This document shows, piece by piece, positions 47,598 to 55,577 of a stretch of 64,000 nucleotides of DNA (its first letter is position 1; every line of letters starts with the position of its first letter). This stretch comes from CADCWN01 sp046328475. Its GTDB lineage: Bacteria; Chloroflexota; Chloroflexia; Thermomicrobiales; CADCWN01. Under the pieces are notes generated by a model that did no database searches, had not been told where the DNA came from, and saw nothing but the letters and a program-made list of their open reading frames with translations. Position numbers and translations under genes: made by a program. The DNA lies in the NCBI GenBank assembly GCA_046328475.1, contig JAXLWN010000021.1, forward strand, positions 32,363 through 96,362, given 5' to 3'.

Positions 47598-47696
47598 CCC
47601 GCCCCCCGCCGCTCACCGCGCAAATCGCCCCGCCCCTGACCAATCCCACCCCCAAAGCACCCCGTTTCACAACTACCCGACAGATTGCCTGGCATC

Positions 47697-47773
47697 TTCC
47701 CCGCTCCTCGCGGACGGGTACCCACCACAGCGGGTGGCGGGTGCCACCGCAGCAGCGGGGTGCGGTCCGTCCC
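47697..47773. repeat. GC-rich double hairpin, copy DH6
   Basis: Starts TTCCCCGCTCC, contains ACCCACCACAGCGGGTGGCG and GCCACCGCAGCAGCGGGG segments able to pair, and ends GGGGTGCGGTCCGTCC. The heptad arrays of locus 12 follow without a gap. Confidence 0.75.
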
Positions 47774-47841
47774 CCTATCGCCTATCGCCTATCGCCTATC
47801 GCCCGACCCACTCAGCACTCAGCACTCAGCACTCAGCACTC
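47774..47841. repeat. Two heptad arrays, locus 12 (CCTATCG and ACTCAGC)
   Basis: Four CCTATCG units (47774-47801), an 8-bp link, then four ACTCAGC units plus ACTC (47810-47841). The second array runs into the DUF2304 gene on the minus strand: the last codons GAG TGC TGA of that gene are repeat sequence, so the repeat supplies the stop codon. Confidence 0.9.
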
Positions 47842-48183
47842 GCGCCGCTCCTCCAGCGACGCCCTCAACAGCGCCAACTCCTGCGCCAGCCGCTTGTTCT
47901 GCTCGGCCAATCGCGAGAGCGCCAGCGAAAAGTGCAACGCCAGCAGGAAACCGAAGAGAATCGCCCCCAGGTAGAGAATCGAGGGGCCGTAGTCGATCCC
48001 GAAGAAATCGGCGAGTTCGTCGATCCCCGGTCGCCAGACCGAGAAGCCGATCAGGACCAGCCCCGCGCCGAACCAGACCAGCGCGTACTCCTCCCGCAGC
48101 TTGCGGCGGCGGATCAACTGAAAAATCAGGATCATCAGCGCGAGGCTACCGAGTATTGAGATGAGCTGGATGGGCAGACTCAT
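47833..48183 (-). CDS. DUF2304 membrane protein
   Basis: 116 residues: three hydrophobic helices (SILGSLALMILIFQLIRRRK; YALVWFGAGLVLIGFSVW; PSILYLGAILFGFLLALHFS) and a charged C-terminal coiled coil (RLAEQNKRLAQELALLRASL). DUF2304 proteins usually accompany DPM1-like glycosyltransferases, as here: it overlaps the end of one by 38 bp. It probably anchors or assists that enzyme in making polyprenyl-phosphate sugars. The stop lies in heptad-repeat locus 12. Confidence 0.87.
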   Translation of the reverse strand: MSLPIQLISILGSLALMILIFQLIRRRKLREEYALVWFGAGLVLIGFSVWRPGIDELADFFGIDYGPSILYLGAILFGFLLALHFSLALSRLAEQNKRLAQELALLRASLEERREC

Positions 48184-48892
48184 CGCCCTCTCTCCTGGTC
48201 TTGCGCCGGGTCGCCCCGATCAGGATCGCGAGCAACACCTTGCCCATGTAGAAGATCGCGCGGGCGAACGTGATCGACGACCGCCCGCCCTGCCGCTCGC
48301 GCATCAGCACCGGCACCTCGCGCAGGCGAAAACCGTTGCGCGCCAGCGTCACCACCGATTCCGGCTCGGGATAATCGTCGGGATAGTCGGCGGCCAGAAA
48401 CGCCAGCGCCGCGCGATTGTAGGCCCGGAAACCCGACGTATTGTCGTGGATCGCCTGCCCGATCAGCAGCGAATTGACCATCCGGAAGATCGCGATCCCG
48501 CAGCGGCGCATCAGCGGAGCCCGGTACGACCCCGCCCGCACGAACCGCGAGCCGATCACCACGTCGCACTCGCCCCGCAGCAGCGGATCGAGCAAACTCG
48601 CCACCTGATCGGCGCGGTGCTGCCCGTCGCCATCGAACTGGACCGCCACGCGATACCCCTGCCGCACCGCGTAGATCAGCCCCGTCTGCACCGCCCCGCC
48701 GATCCCCAGATTCACCGGCAAATCGAGCAACATCGCCCCGTGCGCCCTGGCCACCGCCGCCGTCCGATCAGTCGAACCATCGTTGACCACGACGACATCC
48801 GCCGCAGGCTGATGCAGCCGCAGGTCGCTCAACACGCCCGGCAGGCTCGACTCCTCGTTGTATGCCGGGACAATGAACAATACCTCGGCCAT
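48146..48892 (-). CDS. Family 2 glycosyltransferase, DPM1/polyprenyl-phosphate type
   Basis: 248 residues. Motifs: VLFIVPAYNEESSLPGVLSD, VVVVNDGSTDRTAAVARAHG, NLGIGGAVQTGLIYAVRQGY, the metal-binding AVQFDGDGQHRADQV and the conserved DNTSGFRAYNRAALAF. These define enzymes that load a sugar onto a polyprenyl phosphate, giving donors for GT-C transferases such as the protein at 39021. It overlaps DUF2304 by 38 bp. No membrane helices of its own except perhaps AIFYMGKVLLAILIG. Confidence 0.92.
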   Translation of the reverse strand: MAEVLFIVPAYNEESSLPGVLSDLRLHQPAADVVVVNDGSTDRTAAVARAHGAMLLDLPVNLGIGGAVQTGLIYAVRQGYRVAVQFDGDGQHRADQVASLLDPLLRGECDVVIGSRFVRAGSYRAPLMRRCGIAIFRMVNSLLIGQAIHDNTSGFRAYNRAALAFLAADYPDDYPEPESVVTLARNGFRLREVPVLMRERQGGRSSITFARAIFYMGKVLLAILIGATRRKTRREGDESAHPAHLNTR

Positions 48893-49017
48893 GCCCGCCG
48901 CTCACGGCACCACGACGCACCACATCAAGAAACGCTGGGAGCGCGACCCGCGAAGTATACCAGACCCCCCAACCCACCCCTCACCACCGACCACGGAGAC
49001 CCAACCCAATCTGGTAG

Positions 49018-49112
49018 GGGCGGGTCACCGACCCGCCCGCGTGGGGATGCCTACCGCCACGCCATCCTCGCCCAACCCCGGCAATCGTAGGGGCATTCAA
49101 CCGAACGCCCGC
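49018..49112. repeat. GTAGGGGC-type hairpins, two copies
   Basis: GTAGGGGCGGGTC-ACC-GACCCGCCC (stem 49018-49038) and CGTAGGGGCATTCAACCGAACGCCC (49086-49110, weaker stem). The same opening occurs at 59432. They lie in the 776-bp gap between the DPM1-like and MetE-like genes, which holds no protein gene. Confidence 0.7.
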
Positions 49113-49278
49113 CTCGAACGATACCCACCTTACCCTCCCCCACCAACATTTGAGCAATTCCCCGACAATGTGGCATGATTTATCCCCTCAACGGGTACGG
49201 TACAGATAGCGGCACTTCCCAATGGATGGCCCGGCCCCCACACCGCGCCACCCAGGCCAGGCCATATCCACGCCCGCA

Positions 49279-49625
49279 GGAGGCCCACCATGACCACACA
49301 CCGTCACCCTCTCCCCACCCCACCCGTCAAATCTCCCGCATGCGGGGATTGAAGAGGCCAACCCCGCCCCAGCCACCGCGCCTCCCATTCCCCCGCCTGA
49401 GCGCACCAAGCATCCGTGCCTTGTGTCCCTGTGTCCTTGTGGCAATGTCGCCGCGGCGCGCTCTGCGACCCACGCCTCGCCCGCACCCCACCCGGGAGCC
49501 GTCCTCGGGAAGGAAGAAAAAAGCAAAAATGCAAAAACAAACCTACTTTCGCCCACGTAATCCGCTTACACGTAACTCACTTACACGCGTACACATCGAC
49601 GCACGCACGCACGCACGCGCAAAGC
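49279..49625. repeat. Roughly 300-bp dispersed element with tiny ORF, copy 1
   Basis: Order of parts: GGAGGCCCACCATGACCAC (a good RBS and ATG at 49290), a 20-codon ORF ending KSPACGD, the palindrome CCCGCATGCGGG (49335-49346), GAGGCCAACC, an octad array CTTGTGTC, CCTGTGTC, CTTGTGG (49420-49442), an A-rich block ATGCAAAAACAAACCTACTT (49529-49548) and an ACGC run to 49620. The same parts in the same order occur on the opposite strand at 60360-60620. Confidence 0.75.
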
Positions 49626-49668
49626 GGGGGGCAGGTCCCCGACCCACCCCCCGCCAGCCCCACGCCCC

Positions 49669-50766
49669 CTACGCCGCGCCCCAAACCTCGCGCGCCGTCT
49701 CCGCCACCACGCGCAGCTTCGCCTCCTGGTCCGCCTCGCTGAGGTGATTCCCCTCCTCGGTCGAGGCAAAGCCGCACTGCGGACTCAGCGCCAGACGCTC
49801 CAGCGGAATGTACCGGGACGCCTCGTTGATCCGCGCGATCAGCGACGCCTTCGTCTCCAGCGCCGGCTTCTTCGTCGTCACCAGCCCCAGCACCACCGTC
49901 CGGTCATCCGGCACATGCTGCAACGGTGCGAAGCCCCCCGACCGCTCGTCGTCGTACTCCAGCAGGAAGCGCCCGAAGTGCGTCCGCCTAAAAACCTGCT
50001 CCGCGATCGGGTCATAGCCACCGCTCGCGTAGAACTTGCTCTGGTTGTTCCCCCGGCAGAGGTGGATCCCGAACGTCACCCCCGGATGGTCCCTGATCAC
50101 CGCGTTGTCGAGCCTCGATGCAGCGGTCGAGCAGCCGGTCCGGGTCATTCCCCCGCTGCCGATACCCCTCCCGGATCGCCGGGTCGAGCAGCGCGGCATA
50201 CTGCGGCGCGTCGAGCTGAATGTAGGTGCAGCCAAGCCGGATCAACTCGGCAATCTCCGCCCGCAGAATATCCACCACGTCGGCCAGGTAGGCGTCGATA
50301 GTGGCGTAGGCCCCCTTCGACTTCTCCGGGTCGTAATACGCCGCCGCCTGCTGCGCGTTGATCAGCGTCGCTTTCCCCACGCGATCCCCCAGGCGGGCGC
50401 GCAGGTAGGAGAACTCCTCCGCGCAGAGGTGCCGCCGCCGCTTCAGCTTCGACACCACCACCGGGCGCTGCCAGACGATCGCGTCGCCACTCTCGTCGCG
50501 GAAGGGGATCGCCCAGCCGCCCAGCTTGTCGAACCCCTCCACCGCGTCGATCAGGTGCCCGAAGAAGGCATAGCGCCGCATCTCGCCATCGGTGATCACC
50601 TCCAGCCCCGCATCGACCTGGAGCGCGACCGCCTCGTCTACCGCGCGGTCCTCGACCCGCTTGAACTCCGCGTCGCTGATCCCCCCTTCGCCAGCCGCGC
50701 CCGCGCCTCCTTCAGATACTCCGGCCGCAGCAAGCTCCCGACCACGTCACTGCGCAACGCACCCAT
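49669..50766 (-). pseudogene. MetE C-terminal-like (cobalamin-independent methionine synthase family), two frameshifts
   Basis: About 365 codons when joined: MGALRSDVVGSLLRPEYLKE, then (after a base missing in a G run near 50689) ISDAEFKRVEDRAVDEAVAL, LEVITDGEMRRYAFFGHLID, CTYIQLDAPQYAALLDPAIR. After an extra base near 50115 it continues DNAVIRDHPGVTFGIHLCRG, LQHVPDDRTVVLGLVTTKKP and RLALSPQCGFAS. The CRGN and SPQCGF motifs carry the zinc-ligand His and Cys of the MetE barrel. These short stand-alone proteins often have other methyl-transfer or unknown roles. The start has GAGGAGG. Both indels are simple, so the gene may be functional. Confidence 0.82.
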
Positions 50767-50853
50767 CGCCGACCTCCTCGTGCCATACGCCATCGCCCAG
50801 ATGCTACCCCGCGCCGCCCGAATCGCCAAGCCGCCCGTTCCGGTCGCCGGTCG

Positions 50854-53321
50854 TCAGTCGCCAGTCGCCAGCAAGTCGTCGATCGCGCCCTCGGCGTGGG
50901 CTGCGCGCCCGCGCGCCCAGGCCGCCGCGAAGCCAGCATCGCCCAGGCCAGCGCGTGCCGCCGCCGCGATGCGGTCGTGATCGGCGCGCTCGGGCGACTG
51001 GAAACGCCCGCCGACCCCGTCGAGCAGCGCCACTGCCGCCCCCAGCAGGGCGACCGCCCGCGCGAACCCGCCCGCGCCACCGCCTCGCGCCCCACGCGCG
51101 CCGCGATCACCGACGCGAGGCCGACCAGCGCCGAGGCATAGTACCAGTTGCTGCCCAACTCGCCGAGCAGCCGCAGGCTCTCCGCATAATAGCCCGCCGC
51201 CCCATCCCAGTCCTCGCGCGCCCGCGCCAGTTCGGCGAGGCACGAATAGCTGATGCCGATCCCCCAGGGATTGCCGATCGCGCGGAAGAGGTCCAGGCTC
51301 TCGGCGCAATCCTCGCTCGCCGCCGCCCACGCCCCCCGCGCCGCCGCCACCAGCCCCAGGCGCACCAGCGAGATCCCCATCCCGAAGCGCTCACCCCGCG
51401 CGCGATAGAGTCCCAGGCTCTCAACAAAGAGCGGCCCAGCCTCCTCCGTCCGCCCCTGATAGAGCGCCACCAGCCCGAGCGTCCCGATCGCGAACGCGCC
51501 GCGCGGCGAGTCGCCCGCCTCCCGCGCCAGGGCCACGCTCGCCTCCAGCTGCTCGCGCGCCGCGCCAAAATCGCTCTGCCCCCAGGCCAGAAACCCGGCG
51601 CAGGCAAGCGCCCCCGCCCTCACCTCGCCCGGCGTCGCCCCACCCAGCGCCAGCGCCCGCGTCGCCCACGCGCGCCCCTCCCCCCAGAAGCCGCGCAGGT
51701 GCCAGAAAAGCCCCAGCGCGCCGACCAACCGCTGCGCCAGCGCCGCCTCGCCCGCCCCGATTGCCCAGGCAAGCGCCCCGCGCAGGTTATCGTGCTCCGC
51801 GCCGAGCTGCGCGAGCGCCGCCTCCTGCTCGGCCCCCTGCAAGTGCCGCTCGGCACCCTCGGCCAGCGCCAGGAAGTAGCCCGCATGCCGCGCTCGCGCC
51901 GCCGTTTCCTCCCCTGCTGCCCTCAACCGCCCGAGTCCATACTCCCGGATCGTCTCCAGCATCCAGAAGCGCGGCTCGCCATCGTGCCCCGGCTCCTGCC
52001 GCACCAGGCTCTTATCCAGCAGCGAAGCGAGCGTGTCGAGAAGTGAGTAGTCAGGAATGGGAAGTGGGAAACCGCTGACCTCGGTAGCCTTCCCCACTTC
52101 CCACTTCCCACTTCCCACTTCGACACCCACCGCCTCCGCCGCGTCCACGGTACAGCCACCGGCAAAGACGGCCAGATGGCACAGCAGGCGCTGCTCATCG
52201 GCGTTGAGGAGGTGGTAGCTCCACTCGATCGCCCCGAGCAGGGTCCGCTGGCGCGCGGGCAAATCGCGCGCCCCACCGGTGAGGAGCGCGAAGCGGTCGT
52301 CCAGGCGCGCGAGCAGGGCCTGCGGCGTGAAGAGCTTGCAGCGCGCCGCCGCCAGTTCGATCGCCAGCGGCAGCCCATCGAGGCGGGCGCAAATCGCGGC
52401 GACAACCGGCGCGTTGGCTGCGGTCAGCGCGAACGATGGTTGGACCGCCCGGGCGCGCTGCACGAAGAGCGCCACCGCCGGGTTACCCGCCAGCACGTCG
52501 AGCGTCGCGCCACCCGGTGGCTCATCACGCGGCAACGCGAGGGGCAGCACCAGGAACTCGTGCTCACCCGAGAGGCGCAACGCCTCGCGGCTGGTGGCGA
52601 TCACCCGCAGCCCCGCAACCCCCTCCAGCAGGTCCGCAACGCGCGGCGCGGCGGGGAGCAGATGCTCGCAATTGTCCAGCACCAGGAGCAATTCGCGCCC
52701 GCGCAGCGCGGCGATCACGCTCGCGACCAGCGGTTGCCCGGCCTCCTCCGTCACGCCGACCGCTTCGGCGATCGCCGAGGCGACCAGATCGGGATCGGTC
52801 AGCGCGGCCAGCGGGACGAACAACGCGCCAGCGGCAAACTGATCGCGCAGCTCGGTCGCCACCTGCAGCGCGAGCCGCGTCTTCCCCACCCCCGGCGGCC
52901 CCACGATGGTCAGCAGCCGCACGCCGCGTTGCGTCAACGCCTGGCGCAACGCGGCGACCTCCCCCTCGCGCCCGAGGAGCGCCGTCGGCGGCACGGGCAA
53001 GGCACCGGGGCGGCGCATCCTTACCGGTGCGATTGGTGCCGCCTCGTTCCGCACAGCTACCGGCGATGCCGCCGGCAAGTGCCGCGCCGAGAGTTCGGCG
53101 CGGGCACTCCTGATGAACGCCTGGCGCTCATCGGCCGCGATGCCCAGCTGGTCGCACAGCCGCTCGGCGACCTCTTTCGACGGTCGCCGCTCGTCTGCCT
53201 CGATCTTGCGGATCGTCACGGCGGAGCAGAACACCCGCTCCGCCAGCTCCTCCTGGGTCAGATCGAGTGCCCTGCGCCGCCGCCTCAGCCACTGGCCGAA
53301 CGAGACAACCTCGTGCGCCAC
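50854..53321 (-). CDS. XRE-type regulator with NB-ARC ATPase and TPR repeats
   Basis: About 820 residues, LuxR/AfsR-like STAND protein. Helix-turn-helix at residues 8-60 (LDLTQEELAERVFCSAVTIR); ATPase with P-loop IVGPPGVGKTRLALQVATEL (about 139-158), Walker B ELLLVLDNCEHLL, ATSREALRLSGEHE, and DGLPLAIELAAARC. From about residue 470 TPR-like repeats follow (GALACAGFLAWGQSDFGAAR and on). Near 51070 the open frame shifts; GGFARAVALLGAAVALLDGV in the next frame gives a better C-terminus and a stop at 50854, before the MetE-like start, whereas the unshifted frame runs to 50712. Residues about 401-427 are encoded by a heptad-repeat hairpin. Likely a signal-driven transcription activator. Confidence 0.88.
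52041..52120. repeat. Heptad-repeat hairpin inside a coding sequence, locus 14
   Basis: On the plus strand: AAGTGAG, TAGTCAG, GAATGGG, AAGTGGG (52041-52068) and four perfect CCCACTT units (52093-52120), the reverse complement of AAGTGGG. It lies in frame within the STAND regulator gene, adding about 27 residues (including VGSGKWEVGKATEVSGF) between AEAVG and LLDTLASLLDKSLV, which are normally only a few residues apart in this family. Confidence 0.88.
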
Positions 53322-53432
53322 CGCCCACCGCCCACCGCAACACCCACCGTATCAGCGCCTGTATCGCCGATTGTACCGCACGCCGATACCACAGCCCGCG
53401 CCCCTCCTGCTGTAATACGTCCAGAGGTTGAC

Positions 53433-53550
53433 GGTTCGAAGGTTCAAAAGTTCGAGAGGTTCAGTGGCCCCCCCCACCCAACCTTCCAACCTTCAAACCT
53501 TCGAACCGTAACCCCGAACCTTGAACTTTGAACCTTGAACCTTGAACCCG
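53433..53550. repeat. Octad/heptad hairpin upstream of an RBS, locus 15
   Basis: Left: GGTTCGAA, GGTTCAAA, AGTTCGAG, AGGTTCAG (8-bp period). Right: AACCTTCC, AACCTTCA, AACCTTCG, then GAACCTT, GAACTTT, GAACCTT, GAACCTT, GAACCCG (7-bp period). The sides are complementary. The array ends exactly in the GGAGG of the SnoaL-like gene. Confidence 0.88.
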
Positions 53551-53560
53551 GAGGCACACC

Positions 53561-53971
53561 ATGAGCGCCGACAACACCGCCATCGCCCGCCGCATCTTCG
53601 CCGAGGTCTTCAACGCGAACGCGGCCGACCGCATGGACGACTTCGCCAGCCCCGATCTCATCGTCAACTACGCCGGATCCGAGGCACCCCTCCGGGGACT
53701 CGCCAGCTACAAGGAGCTCTTCACCCAGGATCTCCCCAGCTTCCCCGATGCCCACTACACGATCGACGATCTCTTCGGCGCGGGCGACAAGGTCGCAATC
53801 CGCTGGCGGATGGACGCCACCCACCAGGGCACCTACCAGGGCATCGCGCCGACCGGCAAGCGCGTCAGTCTGACCGGGATGTCGGTCTATCGCTTCGACG
53901 GAGGCAAAGTCGCCGAAGCCTGGGTCGTGACAGACAGCCTCAGCTTCATGCAGCAACTCGGCACGGCCTAG
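53561..53971 (+). CDS. SnoaL-like ester cyclase/NTF2-fold protein
   Basis: 136 residues of a cone-shaped NTF2-like fold: NTAIARRIFAEVFNANAADR, FASPDLIVNYAG, GLASYKELFTQDLPSFPDAH, DLFGAGDKVAIRWRMDATHQ, and SVYRFDGGKVAEAWVVTDSL. SnoaL homologues act as polyketide cyclases or as general small-molecule binders; without a PKS nearby the substrate is unknown. Start ATG 53561 with CCGGAGG. The GGAGG lies at the very end of heptad-repeat locus 15, so the repeat forms the 5-prime leader. Confidence 0.85.
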   Translation: MSADNTAIARRIFAEVFNANAADRMDDFASPDLIVNYAGSEAPLRGLASYKELFTQDLPSFPDAHYTIDDLFGAGDKVAIRWRMDATHQGTYQGIAPTGKRVSLTGMSVYRFDGGKVAEAWVVTDSLSFMQQLGTA

Positions 53972-54000
53972 CCTTCACCATCGACGACAAACAGAACACC

Positions 54001-54028
54001 CGCCCCCGCGCCGATAATCGCGGGGGCG
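54001..54028. terminator. Terminator hairpin between convergent genes
   Basis: CGCCCCCGCG / CGCGGGGGCG, perfect 10-bp stem with an 8-base AT-containing loop, between the SnoaL-like and phosphotransferase stops. Confidence 0.7.
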
Positions 54029-54048
54029 CGCCTCCTGGCCCGTTGTCA

Positions 54049-54900
54049 TCAATCGAGAGATTTGCCACCCGACAAAGCCAGACGCACCGCCTCGATATTC
54101 CTGACGGCGTACTCGTCGTAGCCACGTTCGAGCAACCACGGTATCTCGGAGACGTTGCGCATCAGGCGATATTCCGCCAGCAATGCCCGCGTTTCGGCAT
54201 CGTCCGCGAGGCCAGCATAGCCCGCCAGGATCGGCCCCGTCAGCACCTTGTGCCAGAGCGTGAGCACCGCGATATCGAGCAACGGATCGCCCGGCTGGGC
54301 TTCGGCAAAGTCGAGCAGCGCAACAACCCGCTCGCCGCTCGGATCTACCAGGACGTGAACGGGCTGCAAGTCGCCGTGTAGCAGCACGATTGGCCGCGTC
54401 GCCAGCATCGGGCGCAGCCGCTCGAAACGTGCGAAGAGTATGCCTATCTCATCCCCTGTGAACACCTCGAAGCGCCTCAGGCTCGCCAGTTCGCTTCGCA
54501 TCCAGGCGAGTACATGCTCATCCCAGGCCAGCTCACCGGTTGAGAACGGCGGCTCCGCCCCGAGGCGATGGAAGCGTTCGAGCAACCCGCCAGTCTCACG
54601 CGCCGCGAGTGGGTGCGCAGACGAGAGCGGCTGCCCGGCGACATACCGCGCGGCGATGACCGCCGGAGGGCCGGGCACAAAAGCGAGCAACTCCGGTGTG
54701 GGCACTCCCGCAGATCGCGCAGCCTGCGTCGCCCGCCACTCCTGGCGCAGCAACTCGGCATCGACGTATACCTTCAGCACGATGCCCGAGTGTTCGGCCA
54801 GATACACCGCGCGATCGGGTTGCAGATAGAGCGGCTGTAGGCGTGCTGCGGAGTCGGTGAACTCCGCGAGGCATGCCAGTGCAGACAACCGAAGATCCAT
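54049..54900 (-). CDS. APH/choline-kinase-type phosphotransferase
   Basis: 283-residue kinase fold. The ATP-lysine is Lys43 in GIVLKVYVD. The catalytic loop reads LLHGDLQPVHVLVD (Asp177), and the metal-binding Asp197 is in LLDFAEAQPGDPLLDIA. The loop normally ends with Asn (HGDxxxxN); here that position is His182, which may weaken metal binding or mark a distinct subgroup. The substrate could be a sugar, aminoglycoside or amino alcohol. Start ATG 54900; no clear operon partners. Confidence 0.85.
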   Translation of the reverse strand: MDLRLSALACLAEFTDSAARLQPLYLQPDRAVYLAEHSGIVLKVYVDAELLRQEWRATQAARSAGVPTPELLAFVPGPPAVIAARYVAGQPLSSAHPLAARETGGLLERFHRLGAEPPFSTGELAWDEHVLAWMRSELASLRRFEVFTGDEIGILFARFERLRPMLATRPIVLLHGDLQPVHVLVDPSGERVVALLDFAEAQPGDPLLDIAVLTLWHKVLTGPILAGYAGLADDAETRALLAEYRLMRNVSEIPWLLERGYDEYAVRNIEAVRLALSGGKSLD

Positions 54901-54926
54901 AGTGCGCTCACGACGAAATGGTCGAT

Positions 54927-55484
54927 CTATGTCCCTGCTTCCGGCTGCGCGTTCCGCATCCGCACCATCGAGAAGTGCAGCGTGGCCGGGATGAGCGCGC
55001 GGTGCAGCGGCCAGAGCGACGGGGTGATCCGCAGTTCAATGTTCGCGGCAACCTGGCGGGCGAGCAAATCGCCGACCAGTTCGACGCTCAGGGGCGTGAC
55101 CGCCTCGCGCGAGACGTGGTAGCCGGGGCCGCCGCCCGACCATTGCGGGCGAAACGTGTCACCTGGCAGGCGATACTCGTAGAGCTTCGCGCTCCGCACC
55201 CTTTCCCACCACCCTCCCTCAATCGCGATCACCCAGCGCGCCGTGGTGTGCCCGAGGAAGCGGGCGATATCCTCGTCCGTGCTGGTTGGCAGCGGCCAGT
55301 AGGCGACGCGCGGGCAGTCGCGCGGGAACCAGTAGAGCGGCGCGTGGTCCTCATCGATCGCCCAGACGAGATTCGCGCCCGCATAGTCGGCGGACGCGGG
55401 CGGAGCGCCGGGCGATTGCGGCGGGATGGGGCGCGGATGGAAGACCTCGATCCCCGGATCGTCGCTGTAGTGGTAGAACATCAT
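54927..55484 (-). CDS. DUF6886-like protein
   Basis: About 185 residues starting MMFYHYSDDPGIEVFHPRPI. Conserved-looking stretches are NLVWAIDEDHAPLYWFPRDC PRV (split here) and RWVIAIEGGWWERVRSAKLY, with many Trp and His. I associate this pattern with the small uncharacterised DUF6886 family. The tandem Met codons at 55484 and 55481 follow GGGAG; the ATG at 55499 is less likely. No signal peptide. Confidence 0.62.
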   Translation of the reverse strand: MMFYHYSDDPGIEVFHPRPIPPQSPGAPPASADYAGANLVWAIDEDHAPLYWFPRDCPRVAYWPLPTSTDEDIARFLGHTTARWVIAIEGGWWERVRSAKLYEYRLPGDTFRPQWSGGGPGYHVSREAVTPLSVELVGDLLARQVAANIELRITPSLWPLHRALIPATLHFSMVRMRNAQPEAGT

Positions 55485-55577
55485 CGCGCTATCTCCCACA
55501 GGGCAGCCAACGTCGCTACCACGGCGGCATCCGAGAATAGAACCCGCTGGCTCACACGGGGCTGAGTTGCGCCCGGT

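Noticed and set aside
49335..49346. Possible CRISPR repeat (palindrome CCCGCATGCGGG with GATTGAAG after it)
   Set aside because: Resembles a CRISPR repeat stem, but there is one copy per site, no spacers and no cas genes; it is part of the dispersed element.
53433..53550. tRNA-like GGTTCGAA motif
   Set aside because: The T-loop-like sequence is a unit of a tandem repeat; no acceptor, D or anticodon arms fit.
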